From Rikenellaceae bacterium (GTDB lineage Bacteria; Bacteroidota; Bacteroidia; Bacteroidales; Rikenellaceae), in the NCBI GenBank assembly GCA_020860245.1, contig JAJBUQ010000004.1:98426-162425 (forward strand): a DNA stretch of 64,000 nucleotides, in the 5' to 3' direction. Below, piece after piece: positions 7,051-15,348 of this stretch. The translations under genes were made by a program, and so were the position numbers. The notes under the pieces were generated by a model. That model was not told the DNA's origin and searched no databases. It saw only the letters and a list, made by a program, of their open reading frames with translations. Every line of letters starts with the position of its first letter. Position 1 is the first letter of the stretch.

Positions 7051-8247
7051 ATGAAAAAAATATTTCAGATTCTTTGTTGCGTTTTAGCCGGAACTTTGTC
7101 TGTATCCGCTCATACTGTAAATCGGTATACGGAACTGAATAAATATACTTAATTCCTTGAAAACCAAAATATATCCGCGAAAGAATACATATTCTATCTA
7201 TTTGAAAATTACGATATCGTTATGCTCTGTGAGTCGTGGCATGGAGAACGCACCCAGTATGAACTTATATACGATATTTTAGCCGATCCGAGATTTGCCG
7301 CGCAGGGAGGGGTGCTGTTTACCGAAGTCGGATCGCGCATAATAACCGGACCTTTAAATAATTTTTTACAGGGACCCGATGTTACGGACGAGGAGTTACA
7401 TCATACTCTCAAAGAATTTCAGCGTTGGTATACTTGGATGCCGTGGGGCTATACCGGAAGCGGATACGATCTTATGGAGACTATTTACCGAATAAACCGG
7501 ACTTCGACGGATGGTAAAATGGTTACGTGGTACCCCTCCGATATTGTTCTCGATTGGAAAAATATAAAAACCAAAGAAGAATACGATAAATTCTTCGAAA
7601 AGGATGGAATTGTACGCGACAGTTTGATGGCCGATCGTATAATCAGTGTTTACGATTCTATTGCAGTTGCGTCTACCGCTAATCCCAAAGCCCTTGTTAT
7701 TATGAATTACCGTCATGCGTACGGCAATGAATTTATGAAGGACGCGGAAGTTAAACCGCAAAATACCGGACGTTACCTGTTCGAGCATTATCAGAACAAA
7801 ATAGCTAATGTATTTATCCATTCTACCGCGCTCGCTGCGGCGCGATCCGATAACGATGTGGATATGGTTCTTACGAACGACGGTAAATGGGATGCCGCGT
7901 TCGCAATTACCGGTAAACGTAATATCGGATTCGATTTTAATGGTTCGCCGTTCGGTGAAGATGACTTCGATCACTGGATCGCAAATAAAGGCAAGCACAT
8001 TTATCAGGATGTATTCAACGGATATATTTTCTATAAACCCGTTGATGAATGGATCGTGAAGACCGGTGTAAACGGTATGATGGAGGATGGATATATCGAT
8101 ACGGTACTGAATTTTATTAAAATAATTTACGGAGACGACTTCAATGAAGAGGCGATGCGCGAAGAGGTTATAAAATGGAATGAGGTGCAGGAAGAGGATA
8201 ATATCGGACAGGAATATGTTCACGCGCGAGACAAATGGCTGGAGTAA
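7051..8247 (+). pseudogene. Secreted ChaN/EreA-like protein broken by an in-frame stop
   Basis: From the ATG at 7051 the frame encodes a typical signal peptide (MKKIFQ...ending SVSA near residue 20), then meets a TAA at 7150-7152 (codon 34). The same frame then stays open to 8247. The remaining 341+ residues contain LCESWHGERTQYE, FTEVGSR and a MNYRHAYG segment, reminiscent of the His/Glu motifs of the ChaN/erythromycin-esterase-like superfamily; this assignment is weak. Restarting at the ATG at 7222 would give a protein without an export signal. It is therefore a recent nonsense mutant, a sequencing error, or a site of stop readthrough. No TAnnTTTG promoter is obvious upstream. Confidence 0.65.
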
Positions 8248-8329
8248 CTATCCCGTGATAAAATTCGACATGCTTACAATAAACGTATTAATATTTCATT
8301 AGAGGATAGGCGCGATAGACAAAGTTTTA

Positions 8330-8337
8330 TAGTTTTG
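8330..8337 (+). promoter_or_regulatory. Promoter -7 box for the GH43-like gene
   Basis: TAGTTTTG fits TAnnTTTG and lies 22 nt before the start codon at 8360, so the leader is very short. No clear -33 element. Confidence 0.4.
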
Positions 8338-8359
8338 TATATAAACCTATATCGCTACA

Positions 8360-9742
8360 ATGAAAAAAACGATCTTCTTTATTTTGTCAATAATTTTATT
8401 TATTGCCTGTACCGGAACACGTAATGCCAAAGATAATCCGCAACCGATCTCCAATGCGATAATCAGCGGAGTCGCATGGTTTGATCAGAACGGTAACGAG
8501 GTCAGCGCGCATGGTGCTTGTATCGTGAAAGAAGGCGGTTTGTACTATCTGTTCGGGGAGTATAAATCCGATACGAGTAATGCCTTCAACGGATTCTCAT
8601 GTTATTCTTCTGCGGATCTCGTAAACTGGAAATTCGAAAGGATAGCGATGCCCGTACAGTCCGAAGAACGGATAGGAGAACGTCCTAAAGTAATGAAATG
8701 TCCGTCCACAGGGGAATTCGTCATGTATATGCACTGGGATGATATGGGGTACAGGGACCCGTACGTCGGGTATGCGACGAGTAAGACCATTGACGGAGAA
8801 TACGAATTCCAGGGACCTATACTGTTCAACGGTAAACCTATACGCAAATGGGATATGGGAACGTATCAGGACAGCGACGGTTCCGGTTATCTTATTCTTC
8901 ATCACGGAGATATATACAAACTTGCGGACGATTATAAATCAGTTGAGAGCCATGTGGTAACCGGAATAAAGAACGGGGAATCTCCGGCTATCCTCAAAAA
9001 AGACGGGACATATTACTGGCTCACGTCCCATTCCACCAGCTGGGAGCGCAACGATAATTATTACCAGACTGCTCCGTCTCTTGCAGGCCCGTGGGAAGAT
9101 AAGGGTCTGTTTGCTCCGGAAGGAATGCTTACATGGAATTCGCAATGTACCTTTGTTCTGCCGGTTTATAACGATACCGATAGTATGTTTATGTATATGG
9201 GAGACCGTTGGTCGTTCCCGATCCAAAAAAGTTCCGCTACATACGTCTGGCAGCCTCTTATTGTTAAAGATGGCGAGATCTCGATCCCTGAATTTCATCA
9301 GTTATGGACGATAGATTTCGAAAATGCGGCGTGGCGCGATGTAGAGAATGATATGGTGAAGATAGATAATTCCGAAATTTCGATTTCAGGCGATTGGAAC
9401 GCCGATAACGTAAGACTCAGGTCTAACGAGAAGGGCGCTGTACTGACGTATAAGTTCAGTGGTTCGCAGGTGGCCATAGAAGGGGCTGCCGACGGTATCA
9501 GCGGATATGCTAAAGTTAATATTAAAAATAATAAAGGAAATAACGTGCTCTCCACGATTGTCGATTTTTATGCCAAAGCACCTGAGACATCCCTGAAGTT
9601 TATGAGTCCTGCGCTGGAAGTAGGGGAATATACCATCTTGATAGAGGTTATGGGAGTCCATTCGAAATGGAGCGATAAAAGATTTAACGACTACGGAAGC
9701 AAGGACGATTATGTAACCGTAACCGGAATTTATATATTATAA
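8360..9742 (+). CDS. Glycoside hydrolase family 43-like lipoprotein
   Basis: A 460-residue surface or periplasmic lipoprotein; the signal ends at LFIAC (Cys17). Residues about 35-320 have the five-bladed propeller pattern of GH43 enzymes (repeated Tyr/Trp-rich blades such as GGLYYLFGEYK, SSADLVNWKFE, DGTYYWLTSH). The opening WFDQNGNEVSAHGACI resembles the exo-beta-1,3-galactanase-like branch. Residues about 340-460 look like a beta-sandwich carbohydrate-binding module. Substrate cannot be fixed; arabinogalactan side chains are a guess from the subfamily. It stands alone with its own promoter box and a strong terminator, without SusC/SusD genes nearby. Confidence 0.78.
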   Translation: MKKTIFFILSIILFIACTGTRNAKDNPQPISNAIISGVAWFDQNGNEVSAHGACIVKEGGLYYLFGEYKSDTSNAFNGFSCYSSADLVNWKFERIAMPVQSEERIGERPKVMKCPSTGEFVMYMHWDDMGYRDPYVGYATSKTIDGEYEFQGPILFNGKPIRKWDMGTYQDSDGSGYLILHHGDIYKLADDYKSVESHVVTGIKNGESPAILKKDGTYYWLTSHSTSWERNDNYYQTAPSLAGPWEDKGLFAPEGMLTWNSQCTFVLPVYNDTDSMFMYMGDRWSFPIQKSSATYVWQPLIVKDGEISIPEFHQLWTIDFENAAWRDVENDMVKIDNSEISISGDWNADNVRLRSNEKGAVLTYKFSGSQVAIEGAADGISGYAKVNIKNNKGNNVLSTIVDFYAKAPETSLKFMSPALEVGEYTILIEVMGVHSKWSDKRFNDYGSKDDYVTVTGIYIL

Positions 9743-9764
9743 TTTAGGGATTGGGACTATTCCG

Positions 9765-9801
9765 GAATGAGGCTGTAATCTGGCAGCCTCATTCGTTTTA
9801 T
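9765..9801 (+). terminator. Intrinsic terminator after the GH43-like gene
   Basis: GAATGAGGCTG (9765-9775) pairs perfectly with CAGCCTCATTC (9784-9794), followed by GTTTTAT. It lies between the ends of two converging genes. Confidence 0.8.
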
Positions 9802-9826
9802 ATAATTTATACAACGTTCGATTTGA

Positions 9827-10480
9827 TTACTTTGCCGCAGCCTTCTCCTGGTCGGCATAGTATTTACACCATTCTTTTATTCCGCATTCTCCGCTCTTCG
9901 GTTTGCGTGCTGTACAGACGTAGCGTCCGTGAAGGATCAACCAATGGTGTGCGAGCGGAAGAAGGTCGGACGGAATATTCTCGCTGAGCTGCTTCTCTGT
10001 CTGGAGCGGATTTTTAGCGTTCACGGTAAGCCCCAGCCTCGCCGACACGCGGAATACGTGAGTTTCAACAGCCATTACTTTTTTCCCGAATATTACGGAG
10101 CCTATTACGTTTGCAGTCTTCCTGCCGACCCCCGGAAGGGTTTGTAAAAGATCGATGTCGTCAGGCACTTCTCCGTTGAAATCCGCAACGAGTTTTTTTG
10201 CCATCCCCGCGAGATTCTTTGCTTTGTTATTAGGATAAGATATGCTCTTGATATAAGGGAGTATATCTTCCGCTTCCGCATCTGCCATAGATTGCGGAGT
10301 GGGGAAGCGGTCTAATAGAGCAGGAGTCGTCATATTTACGCGCTTGTCTGTACATTGAGCGGAGAGAATTACCGCAACAAGCAGGTGGTATGGATTATTG
10401 TAATGCAGCTCGGTCTCTGCGGACGGCATGTTGCTCCTGAACCATTCGATTATCCTCGTATATCTATCTGCCCTTCTCAT
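9827..10480 (-). CDS. nth: Endonuclease III-like DNA glycosylase with altered key residues
   Basis: A 217-residue helix-hairpin-helix glycosylase. LPGVGRKTANVI holds the catalytic lysine (Lys121). Two usually conserved positions are changed. The catalytic aspartate of the VDTH motif is glutamate here (Glu139 in VETHVFRV). The C-terminal iron-sulfur signature C-x6-C-x2-C-x5-C reads Cys189, Ser196, Cys199, Cys205, so one of four cluster ligands is missing. It may still bind DNA with weakened or altered activity, or this may be a lineage variant. The ATG at 10480 was chosen because the family homology begins there; it overlaps the upstream membrane-protein gene by 17 nt. Confidence 0.88.
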   Translation of the reverse strand: MRRADRYTRIIEWFRSNMPSAETELHYNNPYHLLVAVILSAQCTDKRVNMTTPALLDRFPTPQSMADAEAEDILPYIKSISYPNNKAKNLAGMAKKLVADFNGEVPDDIDLLQTLPGVGRKTANVIGSVIFGKKVMAVETHVFRVSARLGLTVNAKNPLQTEKQLSENIPSDLLPLAHHWLILHGRYVCTARKPKSGECGIKEWCKYYADQEKAAAK

Positions 10481-11564
10481 TTTTGTGTATTTTTTTAGAC
10501 GGAAACGCTCTCTTGCTGAAATGAGCATTCACCCAGCGGGGAAAAATAACCACTCCGATAATAAGATAAGGATAATAAGTCACAAGCCTCCATACCACTG
10601 CCGTCAGAGTTGCCGCCGCATTCTGCAAGTCCGGAGTTACAGGTATAAGATCTCCGCAAAATACCGTGAAAATATACTCGGCGAAACCGCTTCCCCCCGG
10701 AGTAGGTATTATCAGCATCATTATCCACATTACCAATTGGCGCGCGAAAAGAAGCACTTGATCCCCGTAACCGAAGAAGGCGAGAATGATCGCATTCGCT
10801 ACAAGGTGGCGCGAGCTCCATGACAGGAATGTAGCCAGTACGGATTTTACCCAAAATCCGAAACCGTGTTGTTTGAGTTCCCTCGAACTAAGGATAATAT
10901 CTGTCCCGATATTATTTATCGAGCGATGCCACCTTCGCAGAAACGGAAGTTTGAATATCTTTAACAGCATCCATTTGAGTCCGCGCGGATTGATAAACAG
11001 ACCGTAACTCAATATCGCCGTATAAATAAACTTCAATCCATAACCTATCAGTGCGATAGACATCAGTCCTAACGCAAAAGTGTGCTCGGTGGTACTGTTG
11101 AGATCGAAAAGATTCGACTGTCCGACCGTAAACAGCAGCAAGGGGAACATGAAAATAAAATATAGTTCGTCGAAGAACGACGTAAGCATAACTATCGCCG
11201 AACTCCGTCCGACGCTTATCCCCTCTTTGTGAACGTATACGATCGCTATGCTGGTACCGCCTACGGCAGAGGGTGTGATCGCGGATGTGAATTCCCACAA
11301 CATAATAATCCGGAACGCCTTGATCCAGCTTAATTGTTTGTTGCTCAATATCCTCAGCCGTATTATATAGCCGAAGTCGCGGAAGAACATGAAGAGAAAA
11401 GCCGCGAACAACCACCCTAAAACCTTAAACGAGAAATCCATCACGCTGAAGACCTCCGGATTGAAGTCCTTGTAGAACATATATCCCACGACAGCCAGTC
11501 CTATCAAGATCGGATAAATGGCATTGGAGGTTTTGATTTTTCCTACGGGATCTCTTCTTGCCAT
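10464..11564 (-). CDS. Flippase-like integral membrane protein (LPG synthase TM-domain family)
   Basis: A 366-residue polytopic protein with about eight hydrophobic helices, resembling the transmembrane domain of lysylphosphatidylglycerol synthases and UPF0104 proteins (segments FRDFGYIIRL..., ITPSAVGGTS, PTPGGSGFAE). The soluble aminoacyl-transfer domain of MprF is absent, so lipid flipping or a related envelope task is more likely than aminoacylation; this is family-level inference. It lies between the TonB-like gene (1 nt gap) and nth (17 nt overlap) on the minus strand, a tight three-gene unit. Confidence 0.8.
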   Translation of the reverse strand: MARRDPVGKIKTSNAIYPILIGLAVVGYMFYKDFNPEVFSVMDFSFKVLGWLFAAFLFMFFRDFGYIIRLRILSNKQLSWIKAFRIIMLWEFTSAITPSAVGGTSIAIVYVHKEGISVGRSSAIVMLTSFFDELYFIFMFPLLLFTVGQSNLFDLNSTTEHTFALGLMSIALIGYGLKFIYTAILSYGLFINPRGLKWMLLKIFKLPFLRRWHRSINNIGTDIILSSRELKQHGFGFWVKSVLATFLSWSSRHLVANAIILAFFGYGDQVLLFARQLVMWIMMLIIPTPGGSGFAEYIFTVFCGDLIPVTPDLQNAAATLTAVVWRLVTYYPYLIIGVVIFPRWVNAHFSKRAFPSKKIHKNEKGR

Positions 11565-11565
11565 A

Positions 11566-12366
11566 TTACTGAGGAATAAATGTATATGTAATGGTCCCGT
11601 TCTGTCTCTCCGGTGCGTCTGCAGTTACGTTGAAACGCGACCTTGCCGCAGCCTTCGAGGCCATCTCCACGAGGCACGGGTCCGAGCTGCTTATCCGGTC
11701 GACGGAAGATGCGGTGACAACTCCGTTCCTGTTCACGGTGATGTTTATCACCACCATACCGCCTCCTTCGCATTGGTATGCAGGGACCGGCAGCGATGTG
11801 TCGTTCCTTCCCGGCAAGTCGTATGATACGGTTACGCTCCCCTCGACGCGGGCCCTCTCGACGGTCTCGGTGTTGCCTGAAATATTATCCGGGCTCTGGT
11901 TAAGTATGTTGTCCGCGTCCTGCAAACCCTGCTCATAGGCTGCGCGGGACGAGTTGAGTTTATCTTCCAATGCCTGAGCTTCATTGTATATCTCGGAGGC
12001 CTGCGACCCTCTTGCATCTCTCAACCCTGCGTCGAGCTGCGCATTTTCATTGGATGTAAGATTGCGCACGTCGCGGAAGTCTTCCCTGTTCAACATTCTC
12101 TCGAAGGCGTCGTCCGGTTGCTGCTCCTCTACCTCCATAAACTCCATGTCTTCCACCGCGGAGAGATCGATCAGTATCCACTGAACCGTCTCGTTCTGAC
12201 TTATGACAATCTTCGCCGTAACCAGCGCAATTCCGAAAATAAGATATATGATAAGGGTTACGAGTATTCCTGCACGGTGTTCGTATATCCATGACGGCCA
12301 ATCCGTATGCATCTTTTTTTCGAAAGGCAGTTTAAATTCCTCTTCTGTGATATCCTTATTTTCCAA
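11566..12366 (-). CDS. TonB-like energy transducer/cell-envelope protein
   Basis: A 266-residue protein: a short cytoplasmic N-terminus, one membrane helix at about residues 32-52, a Gln/Glu/Asp-rich stretch that may be coiled coil (about 85-155), and a C-terminal domain (about 175-266) with the pattern of TonB C-termini (GGGMVVINITVNRNGVVTASS, then an ARSRFNVTADAP-like end). It lacks the long proline-rich spacer of classical TonB. It probably contacts an outer-membrane receptor or has an analogous spanning role; no ExbB/ExbD genes are adjacent. It is first in the minus-strand unit that continues into the flippase-like gene and nth. Confidence 0.65.
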   Translation of the reverse strand: MENKDITEEEFKLPFEKKMHTDWPSWIYEHRAGILVTLIIYLIFGIALVTAKIVISQNETVQWILIDLSAVEDMEFMEVEEQQPDDAFERMLNREDFRDVRNLTSNENAQLDAGLRDARGSQASEIYNEAQALEDKLNSSRAAYEQGLQDADNILNQSPDNISGNTETVERARVEGSVTVSYDLPGRNDTSLPVPAYQCEGGGMVVINITVNRNGVVTASSVDRISSSDPCLVEMASKAAARSRFNVTADAPERQNGTITYTFIPQ

Positions 12367-12408
12367 TCGAAAATTCCTTATTTATACGAAATGAATACAA
12401 AAGTTGCA

Positions 12409-12416
12409 CAAAATTA
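12409..12416 (-). promoter_or_regulatory. Promoter -7 box for the TonB-like unit
   Basis: TAATTTTG on the minus strand, 42 nt before the start at 12366. It sits 21 nt from a plus-strand TAATTTTG box, so the two transcription units diverge from a compact region. Confidence 0.45.
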
Positions 12417-12437
12417 AGATATCTTTAAAAAAAATAA

Positions 12438-12445
12438 TAATTTTG
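12438..12445 (+). promoter_or_regulatory. Promoter -7 box for lpxC/fabZ
   Basis: TAATTTTG on the plus strand, 40 nt before the start codon at 12486. Confidence 0.5.
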
Positions 12446-12485
12446 CCGTTAAAATAATGTTAATATTAGAACTTAAAGTATTTTT

Positions 12486-13880
12486 ATGTCTAAAAAACAG
12501 ATGACGCTCGCCCGTATGATGAAATTCCAAGGCAAAGGACTGCATACGGGGGTTAAGGTCGAAATGACCGTCAATCCTGCGGAAGAGAATACGGGAATAC
12601 GTTTCCAGAGGGTCGATCTCGACGGAGAGCCTGTGGTAGAGGCACTTGTCGATTATGTTACCGATACTTCGAGAGGAACTACCATAGAAAAAAACGGAGT
12701 CAGGATACATACCATCGAACATATAATGGCCGCGTTGTGGGGCAGCGGGATCGATAACGCCCTTATACAGCTTAACGGTGAAGAGGTTCCTATCATGGAC
12801 GGCTCTGCGAGGGAATATGTGAAGGAGATAATGAATGCGGGAATCATAGAGCAGAACACAGACAGGATTTACTTCAATCTTACTGAAAAAGTGCATTTCG
12901 AGATACCGGAGAAAGGGGTCTCGATAGAGATTTTTCCAGACGACCATTTTAGCGTAAACCTCAATATAGACTACGGATCGAGAGTGCTCGGTAACCAGTA
13001 TGCAAAACTTGAAAATTTAGGGGACTTCCCCGTTTTAATAGCCCCATGCCGTACGTTTGTCTTCCTTCATGAACTCGAATCTCTCCTCAAAAATAATCTT
13101 ATTAAAGGAGGTGACCTCGACAACGCGATCATAATAGTCGAGAACGAACTCCCTCAGAATGAAACAGACCGCCTGAAAAAACTCTTTAACAAAGAGGACA
13201 TTAACGTGGTTGCGAGCGGATATCTGAACAATCTCGAACTGAGATTCGCTAATGAGCCGGCGAGACACAAACTCCTTGATATGATCGGAGATATGGCGCT
13301 TGTGGGTATGCGGATTAACGGGAAGGTTATCGCACATAAACCAGGGCATTTTGCCAATACCGAGCTTGCCAGACTCCTTCGTAAGACCATAAAGAAAAAC
13401 CAGACCAAACCTAAACGTCCGTATAATCCGAATGTCGAACCGGTCTACGATATAAACCAGATAAAGTCAATACTGCCGCACCGCCCTCCGTTCCTGTTGG
13501 TAGATAAAATTACACATATCGACGCGGCAAGTGTCTCCGGTATAAAGAATGTGACCATGAACGAACCGTTCTTCGTGGGGCACTTCCCCGAGGAACCGGT
13601 GATGCCAGGCGTGCTTATCGTCGAAGCTATGGCACAGTGCGGAGGAATACTCGCTCTTCACAGCCTCGAAGATCCGGAGAACTACTCTACTTATTTTATG
13701 AAAATAGACGGAGTCAAATTTAAAAGAAAAGTCGTTCCGGGCGATACGCTTCTGTTCGAACTTAAACTTACCGAGCCAATACGCAGGGGAATAGTGATGA
13801 TGGAGGCTAAGGCCTATGTAGGGGATCAGCTTGCTGCCGAAGCATTCCTCATGGCGCAGGTCGCTAAAAATAAAAAATAA
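12486..13880 (+). CDS. lpxC/fabZ: Bifunctional LpxC deacetylase / FabZ dehydratase
   Basis: One 464-residue polypeptide joins two enzymes. Residues about 1-305 are LpxC, the zinc deacetylase that commits UDP-3-O-acyl-GlcNAc to lipid A synthesis: Glu78-His79 in HTIEHIMAAL, a DMIGDMAL segment and HKPGH. Residues about 320-464 are FabZ, the 3-hydroxyacyl-ACP dehydratase: HRPPFLLVDKI, His366 in GHFPEEPVMPG and Glu380 in VEAMAQ. This fusion is characteristic of Bacteroidota and places lipid A and fatty-acid branching, which compete for 3-hydroxyacyl-ACP, in one protein. lpxA follows after 8 nt. Confidence 0.96.
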   Translation: MSKKQMTLARMMKFQGKGLHTGVKVEMTVNPAEENTGIRFQRVDLDGEPVVEALVDYVTDTSRGTTIEKNGVRIHTIEHIMAALWGSGIDNALIQLNGEEVPIMDGSAREYVKEIMNAGIIEQNTDRIYFNLTEKVHFEIPEKGVSIEIFPDDHFSVNLNIDYGSRVLGNQYAKLENLGDFPVLIAPCRTFVFLHELESLLKNNLIKGGDLDNAIIIVENELPQNETDRLKKLFNKEDINVVASGYLNNLELRFANEPARHKLLDMIGDMALVGMRINGKVIAHKPGHFANTELARLLRKTIKKNQTKPKRPYNPNVEPVYDINQIKSILPHRPPFLLVDKITHIDAASVSGIKNVTMNEPFFVGHFPEEPVMPGVLIVEAMAQCGGILALHSLEDPENYSTYFMKIDGVKFKRKVVPGDTLLFELKLTEPIRRGIVMMEAKAYVGDQLAAEAFLMAQVAKNKK

Positions 13881-13888
13881 TATACGCT

Positions 13889-14692
13889 ATGATAGACACT
13901 ATGGCCCGGGTTCATCCCGATGCAAAAATTGGAAACAACGTTACGATCGAACCCTTTGCTTATGTCGCTGCCGATGTAGTTATCGGTGACGGTTGCTGGA
14001 TAGGTCCGGGAGCGGTGATTCTCGACGGATCACGAATAGGAAGGAATTGCAAGATCCATTCTTCCGCCGTGATAGCAGGGATACCGCAGGATCTGAAATT
14101 CAAGGGCGAAAAGACATACGTGGAAATCGGAGATAACAACACGATCAGAGAATGCGTGACCATTAACCGCGGAACAGCTGCAAAAGGAGAGACCCGTATA
14201 GGCGACAATAATCTCATTATGGCTTACGTTCATATAGGACATGACTGCGTTGTCGGTAATAATTGCGTACTGGTAAACCGCGTATCCCTTGCCGGAGAGG
14301 TAGAGATTCATGATTGGGCTATACTCGGAGGCCATACCGCCGTGCATCAGTTCTGCCGTGTCGGAGCTCATGCAATGACCAGTGGAGGTTCCCTCGTAGG
14401 TAAAGATATTCCCCCTTATGTAAAGGCAGGGCATTATCCGCTGTCCTTTGTCGGAGCGAATTTTATCGGACTCCGCCGCCGTGGATTCAATTCGGAAAAA
14501 ATAGGTGAAATACAAGATACGTTCCGTATCATATTTCAGAGCGGTATGCTATATTCCAAAGCGTGCGACCTCGTAGAAGCGGAAGTTCCGGAGAGTCCGG
14601 AGAGGGACGAAATTATCGATTTTATAAGAAGTTCCAAAAGAGGAATACTTAAACCGTTCAACCCTCAGAAAAAAGATGACGAGATAGAATAG
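13889..14692 (+). CDS. lpxA: UDP-N-acetylglucosamine acyltransferase
   Basis: Transfers a 3-hydroxyacyl chain from ACP to UDP-GlcNAc, the first step of lipid A synthesis. The 267-residue protein has the left-handed beta-helix built of hexapeptide repeats (isoleucine/valine-led six-residue units through residues 10-180). His118 in HIGHDC corresponds to the catalytic base His125 of E. coli; GGHTAVHQF is also conserved. The C-terminal helices (about 195-267) are present. It is cotranscribed with lpxC/fabZ. Confidence 0.95.
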   Translation: MIDTMARVHPDAKIGNNVTIEPFAYVAADVVIGDGCWIGPGAVILDGSRIGRNCKIHSSAVIAGIPQDLKFKGEKTYVEIGDNNTIRECVTINRGTAAKGETRIGDNNLIMAYVHIGHDCVVGNNCVLVNRVSLAGEVEIHDWAILGGHTAVHQFCRVGAHAMTSGGSLVGKDIPPYVKAGHYPLSFVGANFIGLRRRGFNSEKIGEIQDTFRIIFQSGMLYSKACDLVEAEVPESPERDEIIDFIRSSKRGILKPFNPQKKDDEIE

Positions 14693-14749
14693 TTATTGTT
14701 TATAGTCAATAATTTATGGCTTATTTTTTGAAAATTTCCAAAAATATAA

Positions 14750-14757
14750 TATCTTTG
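14750..14757 (+). promoter_or_regulatory. Promoter for rimP-nusA-infB
   Basis: TATCTTTG with TTTG at 14727-14730, 19 nt upstream; a strong match to the Bacteroidota consensus. It lies immediately before a terminator-like hairpin. Confidence 0.75.
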
Positions 14758-14777
14758 TGGCCGGACAAGGCAAAAAG

Positions 14778-14805
14778 CAGGGGACGAATTGTCCCCTGTT
14801 TTATT
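14778..14805 (+). terminator. Terminator-like hairpin (attenuator) in the nusA operon leader
   Basis: CAGGGGAC (14778-14785) pairs perfectly with GTCCCCTG (14791-14798) around a GAATT loop, followed by TTTTATT. It lies downstream of the promoter box at 14750-14757 and 30 nt before rimP. It could end transcription early (attenuation of an operon encoding NusA itself) or stop read-through from lpxA. Confidence 0.7.
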
Positions 14806-14834
14806 GACCGTCCATATAAAACCTTACGCAAGAA

Positions 14835-15299
14835 ATGATCGATATCGATAAAATAAGAGCACTTACGGAAGAATTCGTTGCAGACACGGATATGTACATC
14901 GTGGATGTGGTGTGCTCTTCGTCGAATGTTGTGGAAGTTACTTTAGACAGCGATACATCGGTCTCCATCGATAAATGCGTGGAACTTAGCAGAACTCTAA
15001 ATTCTGCCTTCGACAGAGATGTCGAAGATTTTGAACTTATTGTCGGATCTTCCGGCATCGGACAGCCGTTCAGGCACCCTAAGCAATATTCCAAAGCTAT
15101 TGGAAAAGAGGTGGAGGTTCTTCTCAAAAACGGTATTAAATATAAAGGTACGCTTATTGATGCCGGCGGAGAGGAAATAGAAATAGAATACAAGGAAAAA
15201 CAGGTCGTGGAGGGGAAAAAGAAAAAACAACTCGTGACCGTGAAAAAAAATATAAAAACCGGCGATATAAAATCGACGATACTCTTGCTTAAATTTTAA
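14835..15299 (+). CDS. rimP: Ribosome maturation factor RimP
   Basis: A 154-residue protein needed for 30S subunit maturation. The N-terminal alpha/beta domain contains the SIDKCVELSRTLNSAFDR segment and the GSSGIGQPFRHPKQY motif; the C-terminal part is an SH3-like barrel ending in a basic strand. The conserved order rimP-nusA-infB supports the call. Confidence 0.93.
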   Translation: MIDIDKIRALTEEFVADTDMYIVDVVCSSSNVVEVTLDSDTSVSIDKCVELSRTLNSAFDRDVEDFELIVGSSGIGQPFRHPKQYSKAIGKEVEVLLKNGIKYKGTLIDAGGEEIEIEYKEKQVVEGKKKKQLVTVKKNIKTGDIKSTILLLKF

Positions 15300-15348
15300 T
15301 TTAACGTAATAATTGATTCGCCCCGGAGGCATTAATTGTATTATAAAA

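Noticed and set aside
7396..8223. 275-codon frame antisense to the broken exported-protein gene
   Set aside because: His/Ile/Arg-rich composition typical of antisense shadows; the plus strand has a signal peptide and family-like motifs.
9298..9661. Small minus-strand frames under the GH43-like gene
   Set aside because: They overlap the carbohydrate-binding part of a supported gene and show no signal or motif.
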